DNA of 64,000 nucleotides. Source: Ottelia alismoides (taxonomy: Eukaryota; Streptophyta; Magnoliopsida; Alismatales; Hydrocharitaceae). Positions 22,901-37,900 of the stretch are shown here, piece by piece. Location of the stretch: assembly GCA_037367405.1 (NCBI GenBank), contig JAZKJV010004147.1, forward strand, positions 99,617 through 163,616. The letters are read 5' to 3'. The position numbers and the translations under genes are program-made. The notes under the pieces were generated by a model. That model was not told the DNA's origin and ran no database searches. It was given only the letters and a program-made list of their open reading frames with translations. Within the stretch, counting starts at the first letter, position 1. Each line of letters opens with the position of its first letter.

Positions 22901-25900
22901 ATAATTTGCCTAATAGGTCCCTTAGTACAATTAGGGTTATGTACCATGGCCATCTTGATGATCATATAGTTGTTGATTCAACTATTGAATCATAGAGGCT
23001 GGTGCTTGGATGAATATCTAAAGAGTTAGATTGAGGACTCATCAAGCACCGTCAAATGATTGTTAAGAGATGATCTCCAGCCTGAGTAGGAGATGGCAAT
23101 CCTTATCTCTGAAGGCTGATATCTGAACGACCTCTTGATGCAGGTCCTCTGCATAGGAATAGAGATTCGGAGGTGTCAGATTAGTTAGGTCAAAGAGTTG
23201 ACTTAACGAGATCGAGATAACCGAAGTCCTATATCATATGCTGTCATGATATAGGCACGCATCCTCTGACCGGAGATAGATGTGTTACTATATGTCTGAG
23301 TATGTACATTTGGCAGACCAATAGGTTGATGACCTAATCAAGGTCTACACACCGGCGCGCTGGTGTGCATATAAAGGCATATGAGTAATATGATCTCTCA
23401 AAGGGATCATACAGGTTCAGTTACTAAACCGGAAGACATGAGCTCACTCATGAGATATTGGGAAGAATCAAATTTCGTGCGCACGGTCGTCTCGCTTTGG
23501 AAGCTTGACTGAATTTGTAGGTTTGATATATACTTTTGGAAAGTATATGATCAAGACCTAGGTATGAAATACGCTTTTGGAAAGTGTATGATTGATACCA
23601 ACTCCCAATGATCGAATGAGAAACTTAATGATAAAACCATGAAGTAGACAGTATAAAGTTGATCCAATACTTCGGTTTTAGTCTGAGTCTTCCAGTATGC
23701 AGGATGTACAGGTATTGGGAATACCTGAGGGTGATGTGATCATAAACGATTGTATAACCATGACGCTTCCATTCCTAGGGAGTGATGAAACGGGTCTGGA
23801 TTTTAGTGACTCCTCTCAGTAGAGAAGTAATCTAATCTTGGTCCAAGTGTTGGACATTGATATGAATGTGATTCAGATGCAATAAGAAGATTAGATTTAT
23901 GGTCTTGATTTAATCAAGCATCTATGGGAGGCCCGCGATCTGGATTTGAGATATGATCTCAATATCCATGTCACTATATGTGGAACAATACAATCGCCCT
24001 GTCCTTATCTCCAAGTATCTGCGGAGAAAGCGCATTATCCTTGAAGGAGTTCATGGATAATTCTATTGTTGATTTATGTATCCGAGCATTGAGAAAATGG
24101 ATAATTGAATGTGATTTAATTATCATGAGTAATATGAATTTGATTCATATTATAAAGAGAGTTATCTGAGATAATTAAATGTGATTTAATTATCAAAGAT
24201 GTGAATAATGTGAATGTGATTCATATTATTTGAGAACAAGAGAATAAAGATCCAAGATGATTAAAATGTGATTTAATTATCATGGATATGAATAATGTGG
24301 ATAGCAATATCCATATTAGTCATATATATTATAAGTGTGATTTATAATATATAAGAGAGAGCTATTTGTGATTTACATTTGTTAATTAAATGTTAATGTG
24401 AATTGGATTCACATTGGACATTGAATTGAAAATGTAATTTACATTTTGTTTTGGGTTGTGAATATGATTCACAAATTTCCAATGGCATGATTGCAATGTT
24501 CACAAAATAAATTGGATTTATTTTTGTGAAATAATTTGCAACAAATGTTGTTGCAAATATTGGAGAGAATCATGAGATAATGTAATCTCATGTAATAGGA
24601 AAAAGGAAGCTCCCTTCCTAATGAGGAGAGGGGACGGCCACAATTCCATAAGGAATGTGGTGGCCGTCCACCCTCCTTATGGAAGGAGGCTTGCCTCCTT
24701 TCCTATCTCTCCAATGGAGATTGATTTGATATAAATCAAATTATATTTAATATATATTTGATTTTTATTAAATTAATTGTTGTTGTGTTTTTAGCAACAA
24801 ATCATGGCCATTGAAAGAAACACAAATTAATGTGGACCATTGGATTTGTGTTGACACATGGATTGAGATCCATGGATCCCAAAACCCTATAAAAGGAGAG
24901 GCACCCCATTGCTCTTCTTGGCACATAAGTGAGACAACAAGTCTCTCTCTCTCTTTCTTTCTCTTTCTCTCCCTCTCATGGCCGTCCACCATGGATGCCC
25001 TAGAGAGGCTCTCCATCACCGCGGCACCGTCGTTATGCTGCCCGATGTTTTGCTCGTGGAACTCCGTCTACTTCGGCATGCCTTGCTCGTGAAGAAGACG
25101 TCGGATCTCGTGTGTCGAGATCAGGAAATCCACCGCTTGGATCATCAACATGGATTGCGAGAAGCACGCGGTTCATCCCCGTGCTCGCAAGCGTCTCCTC
25201 CGACGGATCGGACTTGAGACAGGAGGTCTCTTCGTTTAGAGACTTGATCGCAACCACGCTTCAAGAGGTAAACCTAATACTTGGTTGTGGTTTAGACGAA
25301 ACGATCCGAGAAGTGTTCTTGGATCATGTGGTTTCGTCACATGAAAAAATTTTTAATTTCCGCTGCATAGAACAACTAGTGCGACTAGTCGTTCTTCGTC
25401 GTATCCGATACGACGATCACGCTTCCGTGATGCGCTTGAGGATCTAACCATATCCTTCAAGTGGTATCAGAGCCTTAGGTCGGTGGTTTTGGATACGATC
25501 CATAAATCGAGGACGACTTGGGTTCATTAGGGTTTGCGAAAGTTTTCTTGCATTTCATTTTCGCATCTCTGTTTTGATATTATTTTCGGCACTGTTTAAA
25601 TTGTTTAAACACGAAAATAATATTTGGATTTTATTCCCCATTAAATAAGGAAACTGTAGGATCTGAGTTTGCGTGATTTCGATTCCGTTTGCTCTAGATA
25701 TGCTCATTTTAGTGAACATATATCCACTGTTTCGGGGACTGCGGATCATGACGTAATTAAGATGTTAATTGCGGATTTGAAACGCCTTGAAATGCGTGCA
25801 AATCACTTGGGTTCTGTTGTAAATCAAGTTAGCAAACTTTAGAAATTTACCTTGCTTAATTTGGATTTAAATTGATTGAGATATGGTATTTTTAGTAAGT

Positions 25901-28900
25901 GAGGGTCACTGCTGAAAATACTTTCCTAATCAAGAACCTAGTAATTGTCATTTAATTAATTAGTGAAATTAAATTGTTTAATTTCCTGGAATAATTATGC
26001 ATAAATATTTGTGAAATATTTAATGATAATTATGTCCTTAGATGACTTTGCCCTAACCAACAAATGATTAGATGTGATCTAGATCAAGATTGGTTACATG
26101 ATCTACATGATTAACATTCCAACAAACATGTCGCTTGAATAGGACTTGGGATTTGTTTAGCAAATCTCATTATAATGTTAATCAAAATTGTTTTGATTAT
26201 TACTATATGGTATAATTTCAGTTGAAGAACCGATGATCATCTCAAGTACAAAATGATCTATTTTGCATTATCCTTTCCCGAGGTGGATATGGTGTCTAGT
26301 CGGAGAGCATTGGGGTTGCGGGTTGCAACATATGTGGTCCGTCCCACTCTCGTCGGTACTGGCCATGACAGCGGGTAGGGTTAGTATAATGCTTAAGAAA
26401 TCATGATGTATTTCTAATTATTAAAATTCGAAATAATACGTATTTGAGATAATACCATAATTCAAGTAACTATTAAAATGTTTGTTGGATATTAATTGGA
26501 TCATTAATTTAATATGATTAGATTAATTGGAATCCAATTAAAATTAGAACACTCTATGAATAGAGATGTTATTTCCCTTGGAAGAATTAATCATAATGAA
26601 TATGATTCATAATGATTAATTAGAATTTGAATATGATATGGAGGATCACAAAAGTGACATCCATGGTCTCCCGTCAAGGCGAAGGGTTCCGTCGCCAGAT
26701 ATTATATGTAGGAGACGCCTGTCCGAAGTGACAGCTCCTGCATACGATCCATTTGGATCGGACTCTTCGCTTCTCAAAAGAGTAAGGACGTATGCGTAGT
26801 GACCCCAATATCGGGTCCTCATATTATTGGGGTGATATTGGATTGCGCATAGCGAGTTGTATTCCTGTTGACGGTTGGTTCAATTAATGACGGGTCAACA
26901 TTGCCTTAGGGGTGGTGGGCCCGGGTGTTAAAGACCGAATTGGGAGATGCAAGTTGGACTTGCAAGGCGGAATGTGTTCCCGCTTCTTTTTATCCGAGTT
27001 GTAGGTTCTCATATTATTGGGATGCAACAAAGATAAGGAAGGAGATCCCAGATCTTGTTGAGATATAATGGTAAGTATATCTCTTACATTGAAAGTGATT
27101 AAGGGAATGAACCTTCAGTGTTGACAAGACAAGACAAATTTGATATAAAAATCCTAAATCAAAGTAAAATATATATATATATATATTTATATATTTATGC
27201 AAATTTCTTATTTCAGATAATCCTTCATTAAAACCCACTCAATGATATACTCAATAATAACCAGTAAAATATCATGGATTGGACTCATGATCCAGATATT
27301 GTACTTGCAATTGGACACATAATGTATGTGGTTGCAAATATGCAAGTTTCCTCATAATATTGAGGAATGACAATTAAATAGATAATAGAACTACAACCCT
27401 AGGGTTTGTATGTCTCTATAGTCTTGATCTCTCATCGGATGTACTTTGGAAGTGACATGTCGATGATGATCGCAATTGTCAAATAATCCTTATAAAATTA
27501 ATGAAGATATTCTGGCATACATATGCGCTCTTGACATTTAACATGAATGAGATGGTTCACTGCATCATGCAGAATGGTGGCTCTATAAGAGATGATGTAT
27601 TCAAATTGTTTGAGTACCTACCTGAACCTATGTTTTAAGAGTTTAGATGGATGTAGATGATGAGTGTCATCATTCTACTATCTATACTCTCGTCATTCAT
27701 GAAGCTTCATAATATTCATATTGTATGAATTTAATGAAGCATGTATAAATGTTGAAATGCTCTTACATAAGAAATCCTTAGTCTTAAACAATGGTTGCTT
27801 ATAGATAAAGGGAGCGCAGTGGAAGCATGGGTTGGACCCGAGTAAGAAGTATGGTCAAAGAGTTGACTATACATCTATGACTTCCATATGTCATCCGAAG
27901 AGTTGGATGAATGCCAATATTGCAATAAGTTGATGTGTTGATAGTATGACTATCAAGTCTATCTAGAATCCTTAGAGAAGGACTCGGATGGAGCATCGGA
28001 TTAATCTACATAAATCATTGATAAGATAAAGTCAAATAATTGTATCTCAATCTTCTGATGACATTTGCAATAGGTTGTATATGTTTTAGAAGACTGGAAA
28101 ATTTGATCTTAAAGGTTTATAGTTATCCACATGGATATTGATGCAATTGTTGCAACAATCTCTGTTGGATTGATAGACTTGTTAATTTCAGTGGGAGAGT
28201 CCTTAGTCTTAGAGAATGTCTCTATGACCTAGATATAAGAATACACTCATTGTTTGTTTCAAAATGTTAGAAATGAACATGAATCTGAGATAGAACTATC
28301 ATAAAGAGTTATGATGTATATATTTCAGATAGTAATCTAATAATCTAGCGGACTTCACTAAATTAGAAAATTAATGAATGGTTCATTAACATTTCTAAAT
28401 ACTGAAATTAAACCTTCAGATCAATAGGAGGATGAAGATCATTTGACAATGATCTAGCATCAAGCCTTGGACTTTTGTCTATTGATTTGATCAATAGACT
28501 AGTAAGAGATGAAACTTTAGAATGTCTAAAATTTCAAAACTTACATACTTATGAATATTGTATTCAAAGTAAAATGTCCAATACACCCTTCTTAAAGAAA
28601 GGTGTAAGATGCCAAAGTATTCAGGATCTCATGCATATTGATGTATGTAGATCATCTATATCATAGTAAACATTATGGATATGTGATATCTGTTGATGAT
28701 TATGTATGATATGAGATTTCTTCTCTTCACCTAAGAAACCTTTGAAATGTTCAAAGATTTCATTATTTTTGGTTTAGAACCAAAGTTTGAAGGAAGATAA
28801 AATGAATTTGATCTAATCCAGGTAGCAAGTACCTGTTAGATAAATTCAAAGAATACCTTATAGAGATATGAATATCATTTCTATCTCAATCCTCCTAACA

Positions 28901-31900
28901 CACCTTAACTCAATAGAATTATAGGTAGATACAATTGGATCATGTGTGACATGATCTTATCAATGATGAATTTTAGCATAATTATCCCTTAGTTTCCAGG
29001 TATATATGTGTAGAAGAGACTACAATATATATGCTTAATATGATTCCATGCATGCAAGCTGGAATCTAGCACTTGAAAGTGCTGCTTCATTAGGAAAATA
29101 AAGGATGGTGTTGGATACCTACTTTATGACCTTGAGATTCTTAAAGTATCTCATCTCTGCGAATGTGATTCTTGAGACTCTTGAGAATCAAGATGAAAAT
29201 GAAGTGTAGGAACTCATTTAATCTTGAGAAGATAATGAGGCTCCTGAAATTGGAAACTAAAAAGGACAATTAATGATGAAACATTAATACCTCTTCAAAT
29301 GAGTTTGAGGATGTATTCCATGTGTCAGTTAAGTCTGACAATGATCGGACTTCATGTGATGAAGCTCCTAAGGATCATGACATGGAAAGATGGATTTTAG
29401 CAATAAAAGTCTAACGTAGACTTCATATACAAGTGTTGTATATGGACCCTCGAGGATCCACCTATATGGGTAATACCTGTAAAGGTGTAAATGGATCTTC
29501 AAGAGAAAGGGAACCTGATGAGAAGGTAGAGACCTTCAAAGCACGGTTCGTAGCCATGAGCCACACACCGGAAGAGAAGACATTGCTTGCAATGAGACTT
29601 GCTCTTCGGTGACCATGCTTAAAATCATCAGAATGTTGCTAACCTTAGCTACACAACTTGACTATTGCATCTTCAAGATGTAAGTCAATATTGCATTCCT
29701 CTACGAATACCTCTTTGAGGATATTCACATGAAGTAGCCCCAGGGCTTCATGGTTGAGGAAAGCAAGGTGTGCAAACTAAGGAATCCATCTATGGACTCA
29801 AATAAGCTTCTTGAAGTTGGACCATAAGATTTGATGGAATTATAATTGTTATGATTTCAGATAAAATCTTGATGAGCCATGTGATGCTTAGTGGGAGTGC
29901 CTTTGTGTTCATCTTGCTGAATGTAGATGATATCCTGATCATTTAAAATGATATAAGGATAATAATAAGTGTTTTATTCTCTGGTTATTCCATATCTTGA
30001 AATATGATTTCAAAGATACCTCTTAGATCTTCGTTCTGAAGTTGTTCAGAAGCCAAGAGAAGAGGATAATTGGACTGTCACATTTGTAGTATACCTTGGA
30101 CATATTCTATTCATAGAAATTCTAAGAAAGGCTTCTAACCCTTAAGATATGGTACTGACCTATCTTAAGGGGTAGCACCTCAAAGAGTTGAGGAAGTAAA
30201 TGCTACAACTACTTGCACTTGTGCATTAGTTACGAGAAGCTGAGTGTATGCTAGAGTGTACAAATACCAGATGTCTGTCATGCAGTGGGAGTAGTAAATT
30301 GTTACTAATCCTACTGTAGGGAAAAAACACTTGATTGCAGTAATAACAAAATCTTCATAGATGAGGAGATTTTTGAGATAGTAATCTCAAAGTCTTATCT
30401 TCAAAAGTTTAAGACCATGTAGATAGTGATCTATAAAGGTCTAAACTTTAGATACCTTAGGAGATAGAGATCTCCGGGAATGAAGGTGTTCTAATAAGGA
30501 TTACGGGGATACTGGTTATGATGTCAGGGACACTGTAACCAACTAGATTAAGTATTGGTTGCATGAGATGCAACATTCGCATTAGATGCGAGCACTGTTG
30601 CTGGGGATATGCAAGTGCTTGGCGTAGTCTCGCAGGAACAGAGTGACTGATCAGCTTACCTAGCTATTTTCTTAATAGTCTATGATTGTCACATGAGTGC
30701 GGGTTTAAATGATTAGCCCATTAATGGCTCTTTGGGCTAGTGGGAGATTGTTGGAAATGCGAGCCCACGGCGAGCCATTATGCAATAAATGTTATTGCAA
30801 TTCACTCCTTAATCTGAAATGAAGAATACATAATTTGCATAATAGGTCCCTTAGTACAATTAGGGTTATGTACCATGGCCATCTTAATGATCATACAGCT
30901 GTTGATTCAACTATTGAATCATAGAGGCTGGTGCTTGGATGAATATCTAAAGAGTTAGATTGAGGACTCATCAAGCACCGTCAAATGATTGTTAAGAGAT
31001 GATCTCCAGCCTGAGTAGGAGATGGCAATCCTTATCTCTGAAGGCTGATATCTAACCGACCTCTTGATGCAGGTCCTCTGCATAGGAATAGAGATTCGGA
31101 GGTGTCAGATTAGTTAGGTCAAAGAGTTGACTTAACGAGATCGAGATAACCGAAGTCCTATATCATATGTTGTCATGATATAGGCACGCATCCTCTGACC
31201 GGAGACAGATGTGTTACTATATGTCTGAGTATGTACATTTGGCAGACCAATAGGTTGATGACCTAATCAAGGTCTACACACCGGCGCGCTGGTGTGCATA
31301 TAAGGGCATATGAGTAATACGATCTCTCAAAGGGATCATACAGGTTCAGTTACTGAACCGGAAGACATGAGCTCACTCATGAGATATTGGGAAGAATCAA
31401 ATTTCGTGCGCACGGTCGTCTCGCTTTGGAAGCTTGACTGAATTTGTAGGTTTGATATATACTTTTGGAAAGTATATGATCAAGACCTAGGTATGAAATA
31501 CGCTTTTGGAAAGTGTATGATTGATACCAACTCCCAATGATCGAATGAGAAACTTAATGATAAAACCATGAAGTAGACAGTATAAAGTTGATCCAATACT
31601 TCGGGTTTAGTCTGAGTCTTCCAGTATGCAGGATGTACAGGTATTGGGAATACCTGAGGGTGATGTGATCATAAACGATTGTATAACCATGACGCTTCCA
31701 TTCCTAGGGAGTGATGAAACGGGTCTGGATTTTAGTGACTCCTCTCAGTAGAGAAGTAATCTGATCTTAGTCCAAGTGTTGGACATTGATATGAATGTGA
31801 TTCAGATGCAATAAGAAGATTAGATTTATGGTCTTGATTTAATCAAGCATCTATGGGAGGCCCGCGATCTGGATTTGAGATATGATCTCAATATCCATGT

Positions 31901-34900
31901 CACTATACGTGGAACAATACAATCGCCCTGTCCTTATCTCCAAGTATCTGCGGAGAAAGCGCATTATCCTTGAAGGAGTTCATGGATAATTCTATTGTTG
32001 ATTTATGTATCCGAGCATTGAGAAAATGGATAATTGAATGTGATTTAATTATCATGAGTAATATGAATTTGATTCATATTATAAAGAGAGTTATCTGAGA
32101 TAATTAAATGTGATTTGGTTATCAAAGATGTGAATAATGTGAATGTGATTCATATTATTTGAGAACAAGAGAATAAAGATCCAAGATGATTAAATGTGAT
32201 TTAATTATCATGGATATGAATAATGTGGATAGCAATATCCATATTAGTCATATATATTATAAGTGTGATTTATAATATATAAGAGAGAGCTATTTGTGAT
32301 TTACATTTGTTAATTAAATGTTAATGTGAATTGGATTCACATTGGACATTGAATTGAAAATGTAATTTACATTTTGTTTTGGGTTGTGAATATGATTCAC
32401 AAATTTCCAATGGCATGATTGCAATGTTCACAAAATAAATTGGATTTATTTTTGTGAAATAATTTGCAACAAATGTTGTTGCAAATATTGGAGAGAATCA
32501 TGAGATAATGTAATCTCATGTAATAGGAAAAAGGAAGCTCCCTTCCTAATGAGGAGAGGGGACGGCCACAATTCCATAAGGAATGTGGTGGCCGTCCACC
32601 CTCCTTATGGAAGGAGGCTTGCCTCCTTTCCTATCTCTCCAATGGAGATTGATTTGATATAAATCAAATTATATTTAATATATATTTGATTTTTATTAAA
32701 TTAATTGTTGTTGTGTTTTTAGCAACAAATCATGGCCATTGAAAGAAACACAAATTAATGTGGACCATTGGATTTGTGTTGACACATGGATTGAGATCCA
32801 TGGATCCCAAAACCCTATAAAAGGAGAGGCACCCCATTGCTCTTCTTGGCACATAAGTGAGACAACAAGTCTCTCTCTCTCTTTCTTTCTCTTTCTCTCC
32901 CTCTCATGGTCGTCCACCATGGATGCCCTAGAGAGGCTCTCCATCGCCGCGGCACCGTCGTTATGCTACCCGATGTTTTGCTCGTGGAACTCCGTCTACT
33001 TCGGCATGCCTTGCTCGTGAAGAAGACGTCGGATCTCGTGTGTCGAGATCAGGAGATCCACCGCTTGGATCATCAACATGGATTGCGAGAAGCACGCGGT
33101 TCATCCCCGCGCTCGCAAGCGTCTCCTCCGACGGATCGGACTTGAGACAGGAGGTCTCTTCGTTTAGAGACTTGATCGCAACCACGCTTCAAGAGGTAAA
33201 CCTAATACTTGGTTGTGGTTTAGACGAAACGATTTGAGAAGTGTTCTTGGATCATGTGGTTTCGTCACATGAAAAAAATTTTAATTTCCGCTGCATAGAA
33301 CAACTAGTGCGACTAGTCGTTCTTCGTCGTATCCGATACGACGATCACGCTTCCATGATGCGCTTGAGGATCTAACCATATCCTTCACTACTCATAGGGC
33401 TCCACCTTTCCAGGCAGCACCTTTCCAGGCATGATCTCTCCGCGTAGATCAGGCGGCATCTTTCCAGGCAGTACAAGTCAGTACCATCCTTCCACGCGAC
33501 AGGCCTAACCGCAACATGCGGCAGAGCTCCTCTCGAACGCGACCCTTTTCTCCATTGTATGCTTCCTTCTCCCGATCCCCTTGTTGTAGCCTCTTACGGC
33601 GCCCATCTGCTCTCATCCATCTCTCTGAAGATAGGTGACAACAACGAGGGTGCCCCCATTGGGTGATTCATGTGTGGGGTTCCAAATCAGGGAACCCTAA
33701 ATAAGGGCGATCTGATTGGGCCATGCAGCGTATGAAAAAGAAAATGGAGGAGAGAGAGATCAGCACCAAATTGGGCTGTAAAAAAAGAGGCTAGAGAGAG
33801 AGAGAGTAGACTCATTTGCAAAAAAAGGAGATGCAAGTTTTGGGTCCACAGTTTGGACCATGATCTTTGGGCCCAAGTGGGCCAAGTTTCTTTTTGTTCA
33901 AAAAAAGGAGAGAAAGAGGTGTGTGCAAAAAAACGTAAGCTTAAAAAAAGGGAAGAGAAAAAACAGCTTTTAAAAAAAAGAGGGAAATGGCCGGAAAAAA
34001 TGATTCAAAAAAATGCAAGAAGAAAAGCCGTTAAAAAATAAAATTGACACGGCTTATGTGATTCATGTTTTCCCCAATTTCTTTGTCTTTTCCCAACTTT
34101 ATCGATGTCATTGTTATTCGACAAGTATGGGAGAAAAGAGGAGTATAGTGTAGAGTTCTACGGCAATGATGACTCCAGTTCAGATTCAGAGTGTCAGGCC
34201 AGATTTTCCAGACTCTACAAAAGTTCCAGACTTGACGTTCAGATTCCGAGCCCTCAGTCAAATGTGCACATGTTTACCATCATTTTTATGTAGTCCTCAT
34301 CTTTTATTCCTTTATTTCTCCGGTACGCTTCCGCATTATATTTTCTAACACCTCCTTTTCTTTTATAACAGATGCAATGATGACGATCAAAATCAAAGAA
34401 AACATGTATCTATCCTCCTTTTTTTCTAACAGATGTGGATCCATCATGAAAATTTCAAGCAGATGGTGAGAGGAACTTGCATAATTACTATGTTAAGGAT
34501 TATCGGAGTATGTGTCATTGTAGAGATGGGTGATTAGATCCCTTCATGGTCCAATTACCACATCCAGTGGTTTAGTCCCGCATCAACTATTTGTGAGACT
34601 TGGAGAGTCAGTGTGGGCTATATAAAAAGCCCCACATCCATTGTACCAGAGAGAGAGAGAGGGAAGTGAACAAAAACTACAAACCCTTTGAGACGTTCTT
34701 CCGTGATTTCATCCCGCTTCTCATGGAGGAGTGTTCTATGTAAAATACTGGTGTTCTTCATGTTCATTATCGATTTCTAATATGATATCAGAACGGGTTT
34801 GATTTTCAAGGATTTCTATATTATTTATTTATGTTCGAGGTTCGAGATTCGGTTTTAGGATTTTTGATGAAATCATGATTCATCTTCTCCCAACTTGGTC

Positions 34901-37900
34901 GATGTCATCTATTCTAACCAGTATGGAAAAGGAGGAGTATATGTAGAGCTTTACATGTCTCCAATTTGGATTCAATGCCATGTGTCAGACTCTACAGTTC
35001 ATATTTTCAGACTCTGCATTCAGATTGGTTTAAGAGTCTTCAATTTGATTGCAGATGTGTGATCATTATTTATGCGATCTCCATCTTTTATTTGGACTAA
35101 GAGTTTTCATGTGATCCATAGGGACTCTAGAGTAGAGATCCCATTTTCTAAGCTACTGTGGGATAGGATTTTCATGTGGTTTCGTAGGGACTCCAGAGTA
35201 GAGATCCCATTCTCTGAGCAAGTATGGGAGAGACTAAGTTCTCCGATGATGAGACTTTCAGACTCCAATCTCCATCGATCGTGGACTCCGACAAGGATAT
35301 TTCCACGGCTTTTTTCAGTTCAGCTCTTCAGAGAGATGGAGCAGTTGCAGACCAGAGTTCTCCAGGTGGAGACTCATTCCAGTTTCAGTGACTGACAAAC
35401 GCAGTACAGAGGCACACGTTCTTCGATAAGGAGGCCCAGTTCAACTCACACTCTAGCCCTTTAGTTCCTCCTCACGAACATGGCATGAGAAGCAACGTCC
35501 TCGACATCAACTGACAGTAGAGTAGACGTTGAGTTAATACTGTTTGTAGTGCCGTGTATTATGATTTTGAGATTTTTTTCTATTTGTCCAAGTTGAGCAT
35601 TGCATGCTCCATCTTGAGGGGTGTGTTGGGGTATATGTCATTGTTTACAGAAATTAGGGTTTCTGAATACCCTAGAGTCTATATGACTTTGAACAAATAT
35701 GAAAAGATCTTGAATCATTATCAAATGATAATCGAATCTCGAACAAATTATAAAAATAAGTCTTCAAGAAAAAATTTCCTCGAGAATCGAACCCACTCTG
35801 ATACCATGTTAGAAAATAAACATGCGGAAGCGTAACATGGAAAAAGATAAAGAAACAATAAGAACAATGAAATTTTAACGTGGAACACTACTCCGTAAGG
35901 AGCGGGATGAAACCACGGGAGAAGCCCTCAAAGGGGCGTATGCTTCATTGCTCTTTCTCAATCGATTACAGGGGTGTGGGGCTCTATATATACTATATAG
36001 CACCCACGGAGTCTCCACATCCTACAAGTGGTAGATGCGGTACTAAACCCTGGATGGGGTAAATGGATCTCTCCGGGATCCATTTACCCTGCTACAACTC
36101 ATATGGTGCACAACCAAATACTCCAACAGTTTTCATGCTAAACATGTTGGATAGGTTCAGGGATTCATGCCATGTCGAATGAGCAAAATATGAAGAAGAT
36201 GGATGGGCTTGCCTCCTCGTTTCCTTTTACCTATGATTTATGAATAGCAAGATATGACACGTCAGATGAACAAGATATGCAAGTTTGGGGAGACAAAACT
36301 TCATGAAATCGATCCTAAATACTCAAATGAAAAAACATCGAATCTAGCACCTCAAAACGATTCCACGCAAAATGATGCCAAATTTGGGATGAAATGGCGA
36401 GGAATCGAGGTTGATGGACCTTGATTTAAGTTGTAGTTTCGAAGGCATGATTGTCGGTTTGGGATGAAATGATCTCAGCTCTCTCTTCCTCGATCTCAAC
36501 CGCAGCCCAACAAGAAACTCTGTTGTCACTGGTGAGGGTGTTGTTAACTTGTTGGAGCGGTTGATATAAAATAACGAGTTGAGATCAAATTATGTTGGAA
36601 TAGATTCCACGGTTACCCGCAGGTATCCATGATCCATTCAAATAATCCGGGTATCCATATCATTCGGATATCCGTTGTAACAGGTCTGGTCAATCTATGA
36701 CCCAGTAATAATGGATTGGGGCGGGGCACATTCGAAAGACCGCGTACTCGCCCCATGCACAGCCCACTGCCCATTCTCGACAGTTGACAGGGGTCCAAAG
36801 ATCACCAGATGCAGATAATCCATGTGACTACCAATATGAAAAATCAGCTCATACAAGTTACGCGTATTCGAAGTCTCAATTGAAGTTTCCACTTTCAGAG
36901 TAATCCCATTCTGGGATTACTTTATGCTGCTTTTGTTATAAGTTTTTCCCAATGTCCCTTTGTCTTTGATGTATACCCCAGAACGGGAACTATTCTAATT
37001 TTCCAAAGCCTATGGAATAAAAGGTTAATCTTAACCCATGATACCCGGTTTATGAATAAAAGAGGCCTGTGGAATGGACAGAAAATCATGTAGATTTGCT
37101 GGCTTTATAGTTTATTAGAGATAGTTATAAGCAGTCACTGAATCACAAATAAATGTGGTTGAAAAGACTTGCGTTTACGAGTAGAAAGCCAATTCAGATG
37201 TCACTTACCTGCCAAACTGTTTGGATTGTCTCCCGACCACTGAATAACCAAACAATCCTTGTTAAAATGGTACCTATATCCAGATCAAATGTATATAATT
37301 GCATAATAACTGTCAGAAAAAATAAATATAATTGCACAATGATAGTTAGAAAAAAGAAGCCTCAACTTTTCCCTCAACGACACCTAGAGGCTGATTTAGT
37401 TGATCAGGGAGGAACTCCTCGAGGTATGACATTAGTGAAAATAAGCTCTCTCAAACTTGAATGCATGTTTAGTAACATCAATCCAAATTACCTTTCTCGG
37501 AAATAAGGTGATAAGAAACCTGCAACGGCATGAGCAGGCGCCAGTTTTCCAAGCTTCTCTTCCAATCCTGGAGCGGTAGCCTAAACAGAGAACACAAAAG
37601 TAACAACAAAACCACATAACATGACCTACACAACAATCTGAAGAACAAGAAGAAGAAGAAAAACCTCCAAAGCGATCTTCGACCAGGTGCGAGTCTGGAT
37701 ATCCATCAGGTTCATCCCCGCGGCGTCAGTCTCATCAATGCAAGCATACCCTCCGATCAGCAGAGACGCCATGAAAGAACTCACTAACGAAATCCTGTCG
37801 GTCTCCTCGTAAACTTCCCGCTGGTTCTTGAACATCCTCCTGATCTGAGGCCCCGTGAACCTCTCGTAGGCGCGGGAGCCCGTGATCCTCGCGAGCTCCA

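Larger units (their letters stand above)
22820..33387 (+). mobile_element. Complete, young, non-autonomous Ty1-copia element (Angela-like)
   Basis: LTRs of 2640 and 2639 bp flank a 5.3 kb interior. The element has a perfect 5-bp target duplication CTACT (22815-22819 and 33388-33392), a primer-binding site TGGTATCAGAGC (25462-25473) and a polypurine tract AGTGGGAGA just before 30749. The LTRs differ only at scattered sites by eye, so insertion was recent. The interior nevertheless has no ORF above about 80 codons: copia pol landmarks survive only as frame-broken traces, and a stop inside the RT motif is shared with the older copy at 3024-10900. It must have been mobilised by proteins from another element. 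It lies in XK2 intron 4, antisense to the gene. Confidence 0.95.
21973..34350 (+). mobile_element. Family X short-LTR retroelement, interrupted by the 10.6 kb copia
   Basis: The 5' LTR is 21973-22298 and is followed by primer-binding site TGGTATCAAAGC (22299-22310). The interior runs 22311-22819 and resumes at 33393 after the nested element. A 3' LTR remnant of only about 46 bp (34305-34350) ends in TTTTCTAACA. The interior, about 1.4 kb in total, shows no gag or pol domain. Its right part is A-rich with a Lys-rich frame. It resembles a small non-autonomous LTR element. The outer limits are less certain than the LTR itself. Confidence 0.6.

Noticed and set aside
33853..34041. Lys-rich 62-codon frame
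   Set aside because: It results from A-runs in the decayed interior of an LTR element; no start context or similarity.
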